Below are positions 35,817 through 46,993 of a DNA stretch of 64,000 bases, piece by piece. Source of the DNA: Anopheles merus (taxonomy: Eukaryota; Arthropoda; Insecta; Diptera; Culicidae); NCBI RefSeq assembly GCF_017562075.2, contig NC_054081.1, positions 15,966,542 through 16,030,541 of the forward strand, read 5' to 3'. Position numbers and translations under genes: made by a program. The stretch's first letter is position 1. Each line of letters opens with the position of its first letter. A model generated the notes under the pieces. It worked only from the letters and a program-made list of their open reading frames with translations, was not told where the DNA came from and did no database searches.

Positions 35817-38731
35817 GTAGGTGCACAGGGTCATAGATATGACTCTGGGTTTTTTTTTTAATTCATTTAATTAAGAGATGAGCAAGGCAATTCAATTTAG
35901 ATAAATGCAATTACATTTTAAATCCGTTTATGTGTTGGTACCTCAAGCGATTCTTCAATATACAGACTTCAATTTACACAATTACAGCTTCATTTCAATT
36001 CCAAATGTACTTGTAGGTTGAGATTGAAATGTAGAATGTACTATGTTGCCCTACTTACGGATCTGTACCTCTTATACAGTGCTTTACAAGTCAGAATCGA
36101 ATGTCAATAACACAATTTTAGATTCACAGCTCAAGATTCAGTTTAGCTGTCAAATGTGGTTGTTTCACCGCAACCGCATCGTTGCGATGAAACAACAACT
36201 TTTGATAGCTAAATTGAATCTTGAGCAACTGAAAATGCTTTGTTGATATTCGATTCTGACTTGTAAAACCCTGTAAAACAGCTCAGCGTTGTCTCTTGCA
36301 TCTCAACACCTCGTAGAAGTTATTAAGCGAGATATTGAACTATTACGTATGCAAGTCCAATTTCTCCGTAACACCTTGTATCTTGTAGCTCCCTAAGTAA
36401 TTTTGCTTCCTCTCGTTTACTACCCACCCACGACTCAGTGGCGGGACGAGTCCACAGTTTCCGAACCGTCAGAGTGCGAACATCAACACCAACAACAGCA
36501 ACACCAGCACCAGTGCGAACACGAGCAACACCAACAGCAACGCTGTGTATACGAGCGAGGTAAGCGAAAGCCGCCCGGCGGAGGTGAACACCAACGAGTA
36601 CACAAACACGCCAGAGCGTCCACTCGGGATGGGCTTTGCCAGGCCGCAGCCACCTTCCGCCTCCTACAGCAGAGAGTCCACGCCGGACAGTGGGGGCTCC
36701 TACTACGCCGACAGCTACCGCGACCAGAGTGGTAAGTGAAGTGGTAGCTGCACCGTTTGCTTGAACCGTTGCACTAAGCGCAGTTTCGCTTCAATCGCCG
36801 CTTGCAGGTTACAGTCCGCACACGAGCTACGGCATGGTGGTGCAGCCGGACTATTCGAACGGGTATCCCGGCTACGCACCGAACGCTTATCAGTACAGTG
36901 GACCGTACGCAAGTTCGCTCGGCACCACCGTCTATCCGCCGACCGTACCGACGAGCTATCCGGCCAGCTCGAGCTCGAGCTTCGTGACGCCGCCGACCCT
37001 CGGCCAGCACATAGCGCCGCATGATAATCTCCTCAAGGCTGGGTAGGTACTTCCAAAAAGCGTCGCAAGATTGCGATGGTGAGGGCATACTAAGCAAAGC
37101 AGTTCTTTCCTGTGCAGTCTGACCGGCTACCAGCGTCTCGAGCGACCCCAGTTTCCATCACAGTCCCAGGAGCTGAAGTGTCCGACGCCCGGATGCGACG
37201 GGTCGGGCCACGCGACCGGCAACTACTCGTCCCATCGCAGTCTGTCCGGATGTCCGAGAGCGTCCAAGCCGAAAAGCAAGCCGCGCGACGGACAGGAATC
37301 GGAACCTTTACGGTAAGTGCCGACTGTGTGTGCGCTGACGATCGTTACTACACATATTCTTTCTCGCTGTGTCTGTCTTCCGATCTTAATGCAGATGTCC
37401 CATCCCTGGATGCGATGGTTCCGGTCACTCTACGGGCAAGTTCCTCTCACATCGCAGGTACGTGATGAGCTGCCCTGCCATTTCCACTGTACGGAAGTTT
37501 TTTGGCGAACTTCCGTGTGGGTCTGTCCAAAATGCCCGCCACTCTTCTTCATGCTCTCTCTCTTTCTATTTCTTTCTCTTTCCCTCTCTTTATCTCTCTC
37601 GCTCTCTTTCGCTCTACGCAGTGCATCTGGTTGTCCGATTGCATTCCGCAACAAGATGCACATCCTGGAGAATGGTGGCACGATCGAGCAGGCGAAGGCC
37701 GCCATGGCGCAGGCCGCCGCCGGCAAGTTCGAGCCCTTCACCTGCCCGACGCCGGGCTGCGACGGCAACGGGCACGTGGACGGTACGTTCAGTACACACC
37801 GCACGGTCGCGAGCTGCCCGACGGCCCAGGGACCGGGCCAGGCGCCGGCCAGCAAGAAGCCACGGTACGGTGACGCCGACGCGGGCGTGCTCGGCGGTCT
37901 CGGCCCGGTCGCGTCCAAGTCCTTCAACGGTAAGCTAATCGAGGATTGACCAAGCCTAGAGTACTGCTTAGACTAAACATCCTGTACCTCCCGATCTCTG
38001 TCCGTGTGTTTCCTCTGTGTGTGCGTGTCTGTGTGCGTGTTTCCGCTCCGGGGCTCCGTGCGTGTGTGTGTGCTTGCGTGTGTGCGCCTGGTGTACCGTG
38101 CCGCTCTCTTCAACCTTCACACCCACCCCGACGGCCGGCTGTCATCGGTGTGTCACCTGCCGACCTAGCAGACCTAGCGACCGGCTACAGCCAGAGCGTC
38201 AAGGGCAGCCTGATGTCCGGGCCCGGTCCGCTGCTGGTTGGGCCGCCGGCTCCCCCGCCCGGCTCCCAAATTCTTTCGTCCGGCGGTGGTCCACCGGGCT
38301 CCACGTCCGGGCTGCTTGCCGGTCTCGCACATCCCGTGCCCGGCCTGCACGGTCACTCCGTCCCGGGTGTAATCGGTGGCCCCGGCTCCAATCATTGCGG
38401 ACCGGGTGCGGCCCCCGGCGACGGGCAACACACTGCGCACGATCGGGTGGCGGGCGGCGGCGGTGTTGCGATCGCACCCAACCCGACCACCGCTCCGACC
38501 GACGGTCTGCCATCCGACCCGAGCGGCGTACCACCGGACAGTGGGGCGGGCGTCCCGACCGAGGACATCCTGGCGCTGGACGAGGAGATCACCGAGCTTA
38601 AGCGGGAGAATGCGCGGGTCGAGCTGCAGATGCTGCGGCTCAAGTCGAACATTAACGCGATGGAGTCGCAGCTGAACAACAACAATCACGAGCCGAAGCT
38701 GCTCGAGATAGGGACGCGAGGGATCACATGA
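35083..38731 (+). CDS. MYT1/ST18-family CCHHC zinc-finger transcription factor (7 coding exons, 796 aa)
   Basis: Joining 35083-35816, 36439-36731, 36808-37042, 37118-37312, 37395-37457, 37622-37929 and 38169-38731 gives 2391 nt, an open frame of 796 codons plus TGA. Every junction is GT-AG and phase-matched. Three fingers follow C-x4-C-x4-H-x7-H-x5-C: C442/C447/H452/H460/C466, C487/C492/H497/H505/C511 and C548/C553/H558/H566/C572, each with the family signature CPxPGCDGxGH. Residues about 745-779 form a heptad-like coiled coil before a short C-terminus. Residues 1-420 are low complexity and rich in Tyr, Pro, Ser and Asn. Family knowledge: these nuclear proteins bind AAGTT-core DNA through CCHHC fingers and drive neuronal differentiation, largely by repressing Notch and non-neuronal genes. 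The start ATG has a strong insect context (CAAAATG) and an in-frame TGA 51 nt upstream. No symbol is given because 'Myt1' in flies names an unrelated kinase. Confidence 0.93.
36075..36275. mobile_element. Foldback TA MITE in the first coding intron of the MYT1-like gene
   Basis: The ends are about 39-bp inverted repeats: left TACAGTGCTTTACAAGTCAG and right (reverse complement) TACAGGGTTTTACAAGTCAG, continuing as AATCGAAT in both. A second internal inverted repeat of 45 nt (about 40 matches) flanks a short loop near 36177, so the whole 201 bp folds back on itself. TA lies at both ends, as for Tc1/mariner-type MITEs. There is no coding capacity. Transcription of the gene would put a long hairpin in the pre-mRNA. 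Confidence 0.85.
36439..36731 (+). CDS. MYT1-like coding exon 2 (residues 245-342)
   Basis: Acceptor CTCAG|T completes the AG|T serine codon from exon 1. Donor G|GTAAGT is a perfect consensus, phase 1. Residues about 257-279 are an Asn/Thr/Ser tract encoded by AAC/ACC/AGC repeats. They are followed by a Pro/Ser/Tyr-rich stretch with a 'TNTPERPLGMGFARPQPPSA' block. No folded domain is visible. The same DNA in another frame reads His/Gln-rich, but only the Asn-rich frame joins both neighbouring exons. Confidence 0.88.
36808..37042 (+). CDS. MYT1-like coding exon 3 (residues 343-420)
   Basis: Acceptor TTGCAG|GT completes a glycine codon. The donor is GG|GTAGGT, phase 2, and a later GT is excluded because TAG intervenes. 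The exon encodes a Tyr/Ser/Pro-rich linker that includes 'HIAPHDNLLKAG' just before the first zinc finger. Intron 2 upstream is only 76 bp. Confidence 0.9.
37118..37312 (+). CDS. MYT1-like coding exon 4: CCHHC zinc finger 1
   Basis: Acceptor TGTGCAG|T, donor CG|GTAAGT (phase 2). The exon encodes residues 421-485, with finger 1 ligands C442, C447, H452, H460 and C466 in the core CPTPGCDGSGH...GNYSSHRSLSGCP. This spelling is nearly identical to vertebrate MYT1-family fingers. A basic Lys/Pro/Arg linker follows (residues 469-480). Confidence 0.95.
37395..37457 (+). CDS. MYT1-like coding exon 5: most of zinc finger 2
   Basis: A 63-nt exon between acceptor TGCAG|A and donor CGCAG|GTACGT. It carries four of the five ligands of finger 2 (C487, C492, H497, H505); the last cysteine (C511) is in exon 6. 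The finger is therefore split by a phase-2 intron just after the second histidine. Confidence 0.94.
37622..37929 (+). CDS. MYT1-like coding exon 6: end of finger 2, linker, zinc finger 3
   Basis: The acceptor is preceded by a long CT-rich tract (about 37555-37621). The donor is G|GTAAGC, phase 1. The exon completes finger 2 (C511), then encodes an Ala/Gln-rich predicted helix (EQAKAAMAQAAAGK, residues 529-542) and finger 3 (C548, C553, H558, H566, C572). If the next intron were retained, translation would stop at 37947-37949 after six further residues (KLIED plus completed Gly), removing the coiled coil. Confidence 0.94.
38169..38731 (+). CDS. MYT1-like terminal coding exon 7: Gly/Pro-rich linker and coiled coil
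   Basis: The acceptor CTAG|CA completes an alanine codon; a second AG at 38176-38177 is also in frame, 9 nt downstream. A Gly/Pro/Ser-rich region (residues about 620-735) leads to EEITELKRENARVELQMLRLKS, written here only as a position range: residues about 748-769, with leucines at heptad spacing. A C-terminal coiled coil is a known feature of the MYT1 family. The stop TGA is at 38729-38731. Confidence 0.9.
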
Positions 38732-38800
38732 AATTTCCTTACGTGTTAGGACGTTCGCGGTACGCCTGTCGTCGGTGCGGTGAAGAAAGTGTGGTAACAG

Positions 38801-38850
38801 CGAGAGAGACAGATAGAGAGTGTGTGTGAGAGAGAGAGAGAGAGGGAGAG
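38801..38850 (+). repeat. GA/GT-rich simple repeat in the 3' UTR
   Basis: Imperfect GAGAGA and GTGTGT runs directly after the stop codon of the MYT1-like gene. Confidence 0.85.
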
Positions 38851-40096
38851 TAGGAGAGAATGAGAACTGTTGAGTCAGTGCGTGAATCAAACGAGTGCGT
38901 GGGTTAGTGCGTGAGTGAGTTAGTGAAGGCGCAAAGGCGGAACCACACCAGGAACGATCCTAACGCGACTACTCCGGAGTGCAAACTGCGGAATGAAAAC
39001 TGCTAGCGAGGCAAGATTGAAATTTACAACAACAACAAAAAAACCAAAAGCGTGAGTGAGACACAGTGACGAAAGGTGTGCGTGTTGAAGGAAAAAATAA
39101 AGTAACCAGTGATCGGCCATCGAACCGAGCGCAATACACAGTGAGTGTGTGTGTACATGTGTGTCATTAGAGAGTTATTTGTACAGAGGAAAACGGTCAC
39201 CGACCGGTGACGAGAAGCGAGAAGCGTTATCAGAGACACACACTCGCAATCACAAAAAACACACACACACAACAATGGCAGATGAGTGTAACATCTCGCT
39301 ACCTGGAAGTATACTGCGGCGTACAGGGACGATACGATCGAAACACACACACACACAAGCATGCGAAACTAATGGCCGAACAGAAGCGAACAAACAAACA
39401 CTAACCCTTACATTGTATACTAGAACGTTTTGGAAGTAAGTATTGAACATATTGAAGCGGCCGAATGGAGGGAGATGGCGTAAGCCAACTAAAAAAAAAC
39501 GATACAAAAAAAATCTCCCGATTTGGTAAACAAAGTGTTTTTGTGCTAGTATTGTAACCCGTCGTGTTAGTCGTAAAATGTAGGGAGTTCGAGGGCAGGC
39601 ACCGCCAGTTCGAGACACCGGGGAACGGTGTCGGGCGTGTGTGCGTGAGTGTCGATTTATAAAACAAAACTACTCTTAGCAAGTCATTTCCCCCAATTCC
39701 ACCCCTCCCATTACGAACATCCAACCGCCACACACCCTCACACACAGCGGACACAGGATCGAGTTGTACAGGGCACGGAGGAGATTGTCTGCGCGAGTGT
39801 GAGGGTGTGCGTTGGGAGCAAAAGAGTTGCAGTTGTAATATAGTGGCGCCTTCCACCTTTTCGTTAGCAATTGTTGACGCGTGTACTACCCGTAGTTGAC
39901 AGCTAGTGCGCTCGTGCGTTTGCTTCGCGGATGTTGCGGAAGCCTTACTAGAACGAGCCCGATGGCTGTGTTTGGGTTTTGTAGCCGATTTTTGAATTTT
40001 GTTTTCATCCCTTATCCCCCTACGCCTCCCTTTCTTTACTCTTTATATACCAGTAAATGTGGTTAAAAACGGGCATGTGCAAATGCAAAAACAGGC

Positions 40097-40171
40097 AAGA
40101 AGAAGAAGAAGAAGAAGAAGAAGAAGAAGAAGAAGAAGAAGAAGAAGAAGAAGAAGAAGAAGAAGAAGAAT
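40097..40171 (+). repeat. (AAG)25 microsatellite in the 3' UTR
   Basis: Uninterrupted AAG/GAA repeat of about 75 bp, lying inside the inferred 3' UTR and followed immediately by AATAAAA. On the transcript it would be a long purine tract. Confidence 0.95.
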
Positions 40172-41167
40172 AAAATAAGTCGGAGTCTTAGAGGAAACTA
40201 TTATGTAAGGTCAACAAAAACACTGTAGGGCACTGTGACATGGAACACTATGGTCCGAGTACGAGAAGGGCAAAACGCAGTGGAAAATTATACTCTATAA
40301 AGGCAAAAAAGGAAAGAAAAAACAACAACAACAAAACAAACAAACTAGCAACGGAAGCGTATGGGAGAGTTTTACCTAGTCAAATGTGCTGTATGACTTA
40401 TATTTTAAATATTATTGTGTATCGTAATTGATTGACTTATTGCAATACAATAAAATGTAACACTACTGCAAGCAAAATGGTGCCGATTGAGCTAATCATC
40501 CATTATTTAACGAAGTAGAAAAAGATCGTCCGTCTGTTGCTGGAAGGCATAAACAGATACAGAAGGCATAAACAGAGATAAACAGAACAATAAGCAGGAA
40601 AATTAATTACACAAAAAGCGAACATGCTAAGCAGTCACAAGCTTGAAAGCGATGTACAGCACTGATTCTTCTTAGTTACAGTGTGTGTGTGCGTGTGCTT
40701 GCGTAAAGGTGTATGGACATGAGTGCAAGAAAGGCGCTCCCCCACCCAGCAGGATAAAAAAGTAAAGGTGAACATACAATAAATGCTGCAGTGACATGTT
40801 AGAAAAATTGTATAAACACAGCGAGAAGAAAGAAGATAACAAACAAGCAAACAAACCTAAACAGTATACAACACAAAGCAAGAGTCAAACATCTTAAGCA
40901 AACAGCCAGAGCACACTGTAACAAAAAAAATGAAAGGAGGAAGAAGAAAAAGCTAAAAACATCACAACAACAAAAAGACGAACACACTTTTGGAGTAAGA
41001 GAAGAAGAAAAATGTAATACGAAAATTATAAATGGCAAATCAGAAACTAACACATGCAAAGAAGCTAAAACAAGAAAACAAACATAAAAAACACACACAC
41101 ATACAGACGTTCACAAAAACAAACGCAACCAAACCAACACTACTGTATGTAACCGGTTATGAATTTT

Positions 41168-41197
41168 AATAAAAAGTAAAATAACATATTTGTGATA
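41168..41197 (+). terminator. Probable distal polyadenylation signal
   Basis: AATAAA at 41168-41173 is followed after 17 nt by a GT-rich TGTGATATT (41191-41199), the usual order of signal and downstream element. Strand composition changes sharply here. TGTGATA also matches a miR-2/13-type K box, but would be retained only if cleavage is further downstream. Confidence 0.5.
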
Positions 41198-41718
41198 TTA
41201 GATCGTTCCGTTTTCCACACGCGGCCGTGACGTTCCCTTACCAATATTCGAAACAAACTACCCCTCTAGCCGAGCAGCGGGTAAGTATGTGCGTGCTGCT
41301 GACATCCTGACAGGTGTGTATATGTGTGCGTGGGTTTGCGTGACTCAACATGCACGTCTGTTAGATCGATGACGGCCGGGCCCGTATAGCGTTGAGTTTT
41401 GGTGCGTTTCTACCCAATTTTGTCATCCTGCTGCAAATGAAGATCTTAAACTGTCGGCTGTATTTCTGAGCATTCTCCCATGTGCATGAAAAGCAATAAT
41501 GCATGCCTGTCACTTTACTGACCTCTCACTAATTTACGAGTGCATTTTTTACGCTGCCTTTTACTCTTGCCATTCTTCGAGAGGTAGGAGTGAAAAAAGT
41601 ACGAAGTTTTCTGTGCAAGTGGCATCAGGAAAGCAAACAGCAATGACATGCTAAAATAGGCATCAACATGTCATTTCCGGGGACCGGGTCGGGAAATTGG
41701 ATACCTTTTGATTTCCAG

Positions 41719-41844
41719 GCCACGCTTGGCAGGGCACCGGCAACGGTGAAGCGATGAGTGCACGCTTACTGACGGCACGACGATGCGGTGCGTGAGTGGA
41801 TATGTTTGACATATTTATATCGCTTCGTTCGCGCTGTTGACAAG
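41719..41844 (+). other. Candidate noncoding exon
   Basis: Acceptor CCTTTTGATTTCCAG and donor GACAAG|GTAAGTAATT bracket 126 nt. All three frames contain stops, so it could only be a UTR or noncoding RNA exon. It lies 520 bp beyond the inferred end of the MYT1-like transcript. Confidence 0.2.
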
Positions 41845-41879
41845 GTAAGTAATTGATATTAGTTTCTTTTTTTGTGTGC

Positions 41880-41903
41880 ATGTGTGTGTGTGTGTGTGTG
41901 TGT
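41880..41903 (+). repeat. (TG)n microsatellite
   Basis: Perfect TG run of about 24 bp followed by a short GA run, 35 bp downstream of a candidate splice donor at 41845. Confidence 0.9.
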
Positions 41904-43867
41904 ATGAGAGAGAGTTTGCCATGCGCTTCCCTCAACATTGCATGACAAGATAGGCCCGCATGCACTCAATGGCTTCTGACAAGTGGATAGACAATCTGAT
42001 CAGCGCACCGGCGGTTAGCGAGCCCTGCAATTAGGGGACACGCGAACGCACTGAGTGTACATTCTCATCCCCTCCCCCCTCCCTGGGGAGCATTCGCAAC
42101 CGATTACTCATTCATGACTTTTGCCAGTTCGAACCCTCCAACCCGCCCTGTCAGGGATGGGTTGATGCTTAATTTGCCCGCGCGCACCGTGTGATATATC
42201 GTGGTTTGACTTTACGTCGCTTTTACGCCGACTGTATGGTAGGAGGGCGACCAATCGCGAATGGAGAGCGGGACGGGAGCACGAAGATGAGTTACCGCAA
42301 ACTCGCGTGATGCCTGATGGTGCACGCACCGTACCGGACGGATGGTTTCCAGTGGGGAAAGGGACGATGTCGATTCCGTTCACCTGTTGAACCCGCAGGG
42401 TGTGATTGGAGTTGGGGGACTTCGGGGTGATACAAATGGAGGAATTGGAATTCGTTTGAATGGCGAATGGTGCAGAGATGGCATCTGGATGCTCCTAAAC
42501 CTGCCGGGTTCATTTAGAGCCAAATAGAAGGAGAGATTGAAAAGCACCGAATTAATCGAACCGAATGACAGTCTCGACTGACATTAAACATTACCCCCCC
42601 CCCCCTCGCTTCCCTCTTCCTATGGTCTCCAAAACTGCCAAATTCCTGGCAGCAAATTGTCAGAACGCGAAGAAAATTACCGCCGCTCCTTCCCCACCAA
42701 GATTCAAGCTCTTCTGAGCCCATTACCATTCATTTCAGATTTTCAAAACTCATTTCACCTCATCGGCTCTCATCATCCAGCGGCCGGAACACAATTAATT
42801 ACTTCTAGCCAGGCCCTTCTTCGCAAATCAATTTCGAGTGCTGAACCGAGTATTTTTTGCTATCTCTAGTTTCACCATGATTCGTGCATGTGCTACCCGT
42901 CCGAAGTGTTTCCAACCCTCGGCCGGAGCAAGTCTTCTATTTTTTTTATTGTTTTGTTGTGTTGTATGCGCTGCCCGGGAAAGTAATTTTTCATGTTCCG
43001 TCAGTCGTAGGCGAAAAGGAATCAAACACACACCCCGGGAAACGGTTTCGGGGGAAGAAATATTGCTCGCGGGCACCAGCGGTCCTCGTTCTCCGCTGCT
43101 TCCTGCTTTCGCTGAGAGTTGATTTTTTTTTGCAGCGGTTGACCCAACTCAATGAAGCTTTCAAATCGACAGCTCAGAGCCGCAGCCTCAATTGTGCCGA
43201 ATCATCTTGAGCCGCGCGCACCGAAGGCATCCATGTCAGAATTCCACCCTCCTGCACGGTGGGAGGTGGTTTTTTTCCTGAAGGTTGTAAGGGGTTATTC
43301 TTTATTATTATCGAAAACCGTCCACCGTGCTCGGGACGAGGTGAAGGACACTCAATGCCGGGGGAACACGTCTGTGTATTAGCATGTTGACCGCTGCTAG
43401 CTTAGGGAAGTTGGTGGGATTTCAAACAGGAAAAAACGGAAAAAACGCTCCAGCTACCCCTAATCTTTGAAGCTGTTTTTTCTCTTCTAGTCTTACGTCA
43501 AATTTCGTGCCTTCTATCGGCTTCCCTTCGGTTTCCCGGGATCGCCGTAACCCAACCCTCCCCAGGACAGTAAGGTCATACATGAAATTAATTTTGACCG
43601 TTGCACTGGCGTTGAAGCGCGTTCGTTTCACGTGCCTTCCGTGGGAAGGCCAATCCGAGGGGGGGGGGGGAGTGGGTAGTGTGGTAAAAAAGACACAATT
43701 CAAAATACAGCATCCCGCCGATGGCGCATCATTCCCTTCCTGCAACGGCCAAAAACAGAACACTTCAACCATTAATGAGCCCGGCAGCCAAATTAGGGCA
43801 ACTCCTTCGCTTGTCCTGCCATTTTGCTAGCTGGCAATGACAAGAGGAGAAGAAAAACAAGAGCAAG

Positions 43868-43871
<4 letters not shown>

Positions 43872-43905
<34 letters not shown>
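43872..43905 (+). repeat. (GA)n microsatellite
   Basis: Perfect GA run of about 34 bp; GAGA runs are also potential GAGA-factor sites. Confidence 0.93.
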
Positions 43906-43907
<2 letters not shown>

Positions 43908-46900
43908 CATAAAAAAACACAATGACAGGCACTCAGGCCCGGCCCGGAGACATTGATTAATTTAAATTAATTAAAAATCACTCAACCTTACACGCTTGAT
44001 GTGCGTTTGGCAGGTTGCGCCAGGGCGGTTGATTAAAGATTGATTATATTGCTGTGTGTGTGTGTATGAGTGAGTGTAAAGGTTTTTGTATTTGTATGCG
44101 AGTGAGTGTGTTTGTATATAGTGTATCGAAAACTGTTCATTATGTGAATTTAGTGGTGTTAGATGAGAAAATGGTCGGTTCGAAAAGCGTTTCAAACGAC
44201 AGTTTCGATAGGCGATTGCACGGCTCTAAAATCATGGCGCATCTTTGAAGGAAATGTTCAATATATTACACAAATAGGTTGAATTTGGTTCTTTAAGCAG
44301 GATTTTGTAAAGCATTTATGATGTTCAAAATTCATACAGATTTTTATTCTAAATATTCCATTTCTCTGTGGTGCATATTTGGGCAGTTCGCGCATAGTTC
44401 GGACGTAATTTGCTGCTATGGACCAGAAATGAAGTGAGAATCGCTTTTGTACTTCAGAACGACATTCTTCGCCGCTTCCCAGCTGTGAAAAATATTTCCT
44501 GTTTAAGGCCAATTTTAACTCTACAGTGCTTCTATGTTCCATTTGGTTTGTATAGTTTGACTGTAATTAACCGCCAGGAAAAATCTTTACGCTTTAATGA
44601 TTTAACATCACCTAATGCACTTTTCAGCGGAATAAAACAGAGCACTTGTCGAGCATGAATAAAAAAGCTAAGCTTACAGATGCTACCACTTTATTCACCT
44701 GTTTCGGTTGTTGTTTTTTTTAATCAGTCCATTAAAAAAACGTCATTTTTTCATTCTAGCAATGGCGTTATGTACTTACCTATTACAACTGTTTCATCAC
44801 TATTTTGTGGGTGTATTTTCTTTAACACTACATCCGTCCGCAGTTTGCTACATGTTCATGACTTTATTGTTGTTGTAGTTGTGTTGTTGCATTCAACTGT
44901 TTCTCCCATTCCCCACAAACACATCGGCTGGCAAGCCCTTTACAACCAATTGGATAGTGCGGTGGGTAAATCTTTTCCTTCCATAGCAGCTTTCGCGCTG
45001 GCTCCGTTCATCTCTTTCTAGCCGAGCGAACGGACAGACGGCTCCCCAATTGGTGGAACAACGGTGCGCTCTCGTTCGCGCGCACTCTCGTTTTCTCTCG
45101 CGCGCGCGTTGTCCCCCATCAACGCATCCACCATCGCACCGCGTACTCGGGGCATTCATCCACCGAGCGTGTGGAAAAGCAAAGATGGACTGCAAAGGCG
45201 TCGTGCTGCTTCGCTCGCTCGCTCGCCATGTTGCAGGCTCTCGGTGTGTCTCGCAGCACAACACGCATTCACGGAAGCAATGGAGCTTTTTGAGAAATGT
45301 TCGGGCGGATGGGGAGCAACGCAACCGCTGCTATTGGGCATTCGGTGAAGACGTGTGGTTGTGTGGTGTTGCATCCGTCAGTTTGCGCTGCACGGGTATC
45401 CGGGGCCCTAGCGCTGCCAAGGACGAGAGAAACGCCTTCCGAGAGCGATCAAGGCTATGTCGAGGGCCTTCGGCACCAGGCACAGTCGCTGAACTACCCG
45501 TTGTGGTGGCTGAGCGCAGTGGTCCTGGCGGAATCCAGCCGTGGCTCTTTCGCACTCTCTCGCTCTCTGTCGTTCTCTCATTTGCGCATCGTGTCCTGAA
45601 CGCTATCAAGAGCTGCGTCTTATCTGTACGCTTTTTTTATATTATTTTGCCTTCATCTTCATCTTCACCTTCTTATTCATACTCATATCCTTCACTGTAT
45701 ATCACGCCTGTTGCCGTTTCAACTGGTGGTCTCTCTTTTTGCTCGGTACCGCTACGGCGCATTCTATTTTCTTCCACATGCATCGGGATTCCTTTCTCAA
45801 ATCATTCCTCTTTGGTGCTCTTCGAACGCTTTCTGTTGGGGTCTCTTATGTGTGTTAGTGTGGAGTTGCTTAAAATGGCGGATAAGGACGATGCCACGAA
45901 TCGCCGACAACACGGATAGCCTCGTTTGGCAGGCAGAAAGGAAGGAAAGGTTGAACAATTCAATCGACAGCAATGGGCGAGGTAGATTTTCTGTCAGAAA
46001 AGCGTGAAAGCTTCCAGCCGCCATTTTGTGTGCTGGCTGCTGGGTTGCTGATAACAAAAGTATTTGCAGCTGGGCGTTCTTCGTTCGCGATAAATTCTTT
46101 CCTTTTCCTTTCAACAGGGCAACCACGGGAAGAGCTAAAACGAACGGATTTAAGAATGCGCAGTAGTTGTGAGATATTTCAGGTATTGGTAAGAGATCTA
46201 TGGTCGCGAATGTAATATTTAAAGTATTGTTTTACTCATCAGGCAATAGTTAAAGAGTTTTGTAGTTGTTTTGGCCTCGAATATTGTTTCCGATTTCATC
46301 TCTAGAGCTCTAGCAAATACGCTTTCAACTACTTTAACATCTGTATAGGTCTAGTTTTCCCAGTCACCGTGTTTAAGAATAAATACCCCTGCAAAAGCTA
46401 CACGTTTTCAAACTTTGTTCGCCACCGTCAGCACTGTGTTAAAGACGCTTCCTACGCGTGGTGTTATAGGTTTCTCGTCGGTCTGCCTGCTTTATAGAGC
46501 GCAAACTTTCTACTGTCACCTTGCCTGCCGCACACGTGCCCACCAAAAATCTTATCGCGAAAGGGGCCTCTCTTAATGGAGGTTACTCTCCCAAAAGAAA
46601 GGAAAAAATCAATATCCCCAAAAACTTGTGCCTCGAAATTATCGCATCAGCTGATCGGCAAGGTCCCCGGTACTGCTTGAACGCTGTCTAAACTTTCGCA
46701 CCGCACCAGGCTCGCTAGGGTTTGGACTGGAGAAAACGGGGACACAATCCGCTCCCTCCTCCTTTCGTTCCACCAAAAACTCCGATTTCTGCTTCGGTGT
46801 GTTGTGGGGCGACCGAACTCATTATGTTTCCGCCAAAGTCTCGCCAAAGTGTGGCAGGGACGGAGGAGTGGTGTCGGGTGAAACAAAGTACCAAACTTTA

Positions 46901-46993
46901 CAGACTCTCCTTGCGTCATAATTTGGCAAATTGATCCGAAAGGGAGGGAAGGGAGAAGAGGTACACAAGCAAAAGAAAAAGAGAGAGGGAAAG

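Larger units (their letters stand above)
38732..41195 (+). other. 3' UTR of the MYT1-like gene
   Basis: From the stop codon to about 41195 the + strand is strongly A-rich and T-poor, with no coding exon, GA and CA runs and a (AAG)25 repeat. The bias ends abruptly after the last AATAAA. AATAAA hexamers occur at 39096, 40169, 40449, 40778 and 41168, so several shorter 3' ends are possible. The extent is inferred from composition and signals only. Confidence 0.6.

Noticed and set aside
37317..37949. 210-codon frame spanning exons 5-6 of the MYT1-like gene as one unspliced CDS
   Set aside because: Its first half reads the exon 5 DNA out of frame; only exon 6 is in the true frame, and splice sites separate the parts.
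45050..45919. Longest single open frame in the window (289 codons, +)
   Set aside because: Composition is Ser/Arg/Leu noise from CpG-, CT- and ATC-rich DNA, with overlapping frames on both strands, no domain and no splice structure.
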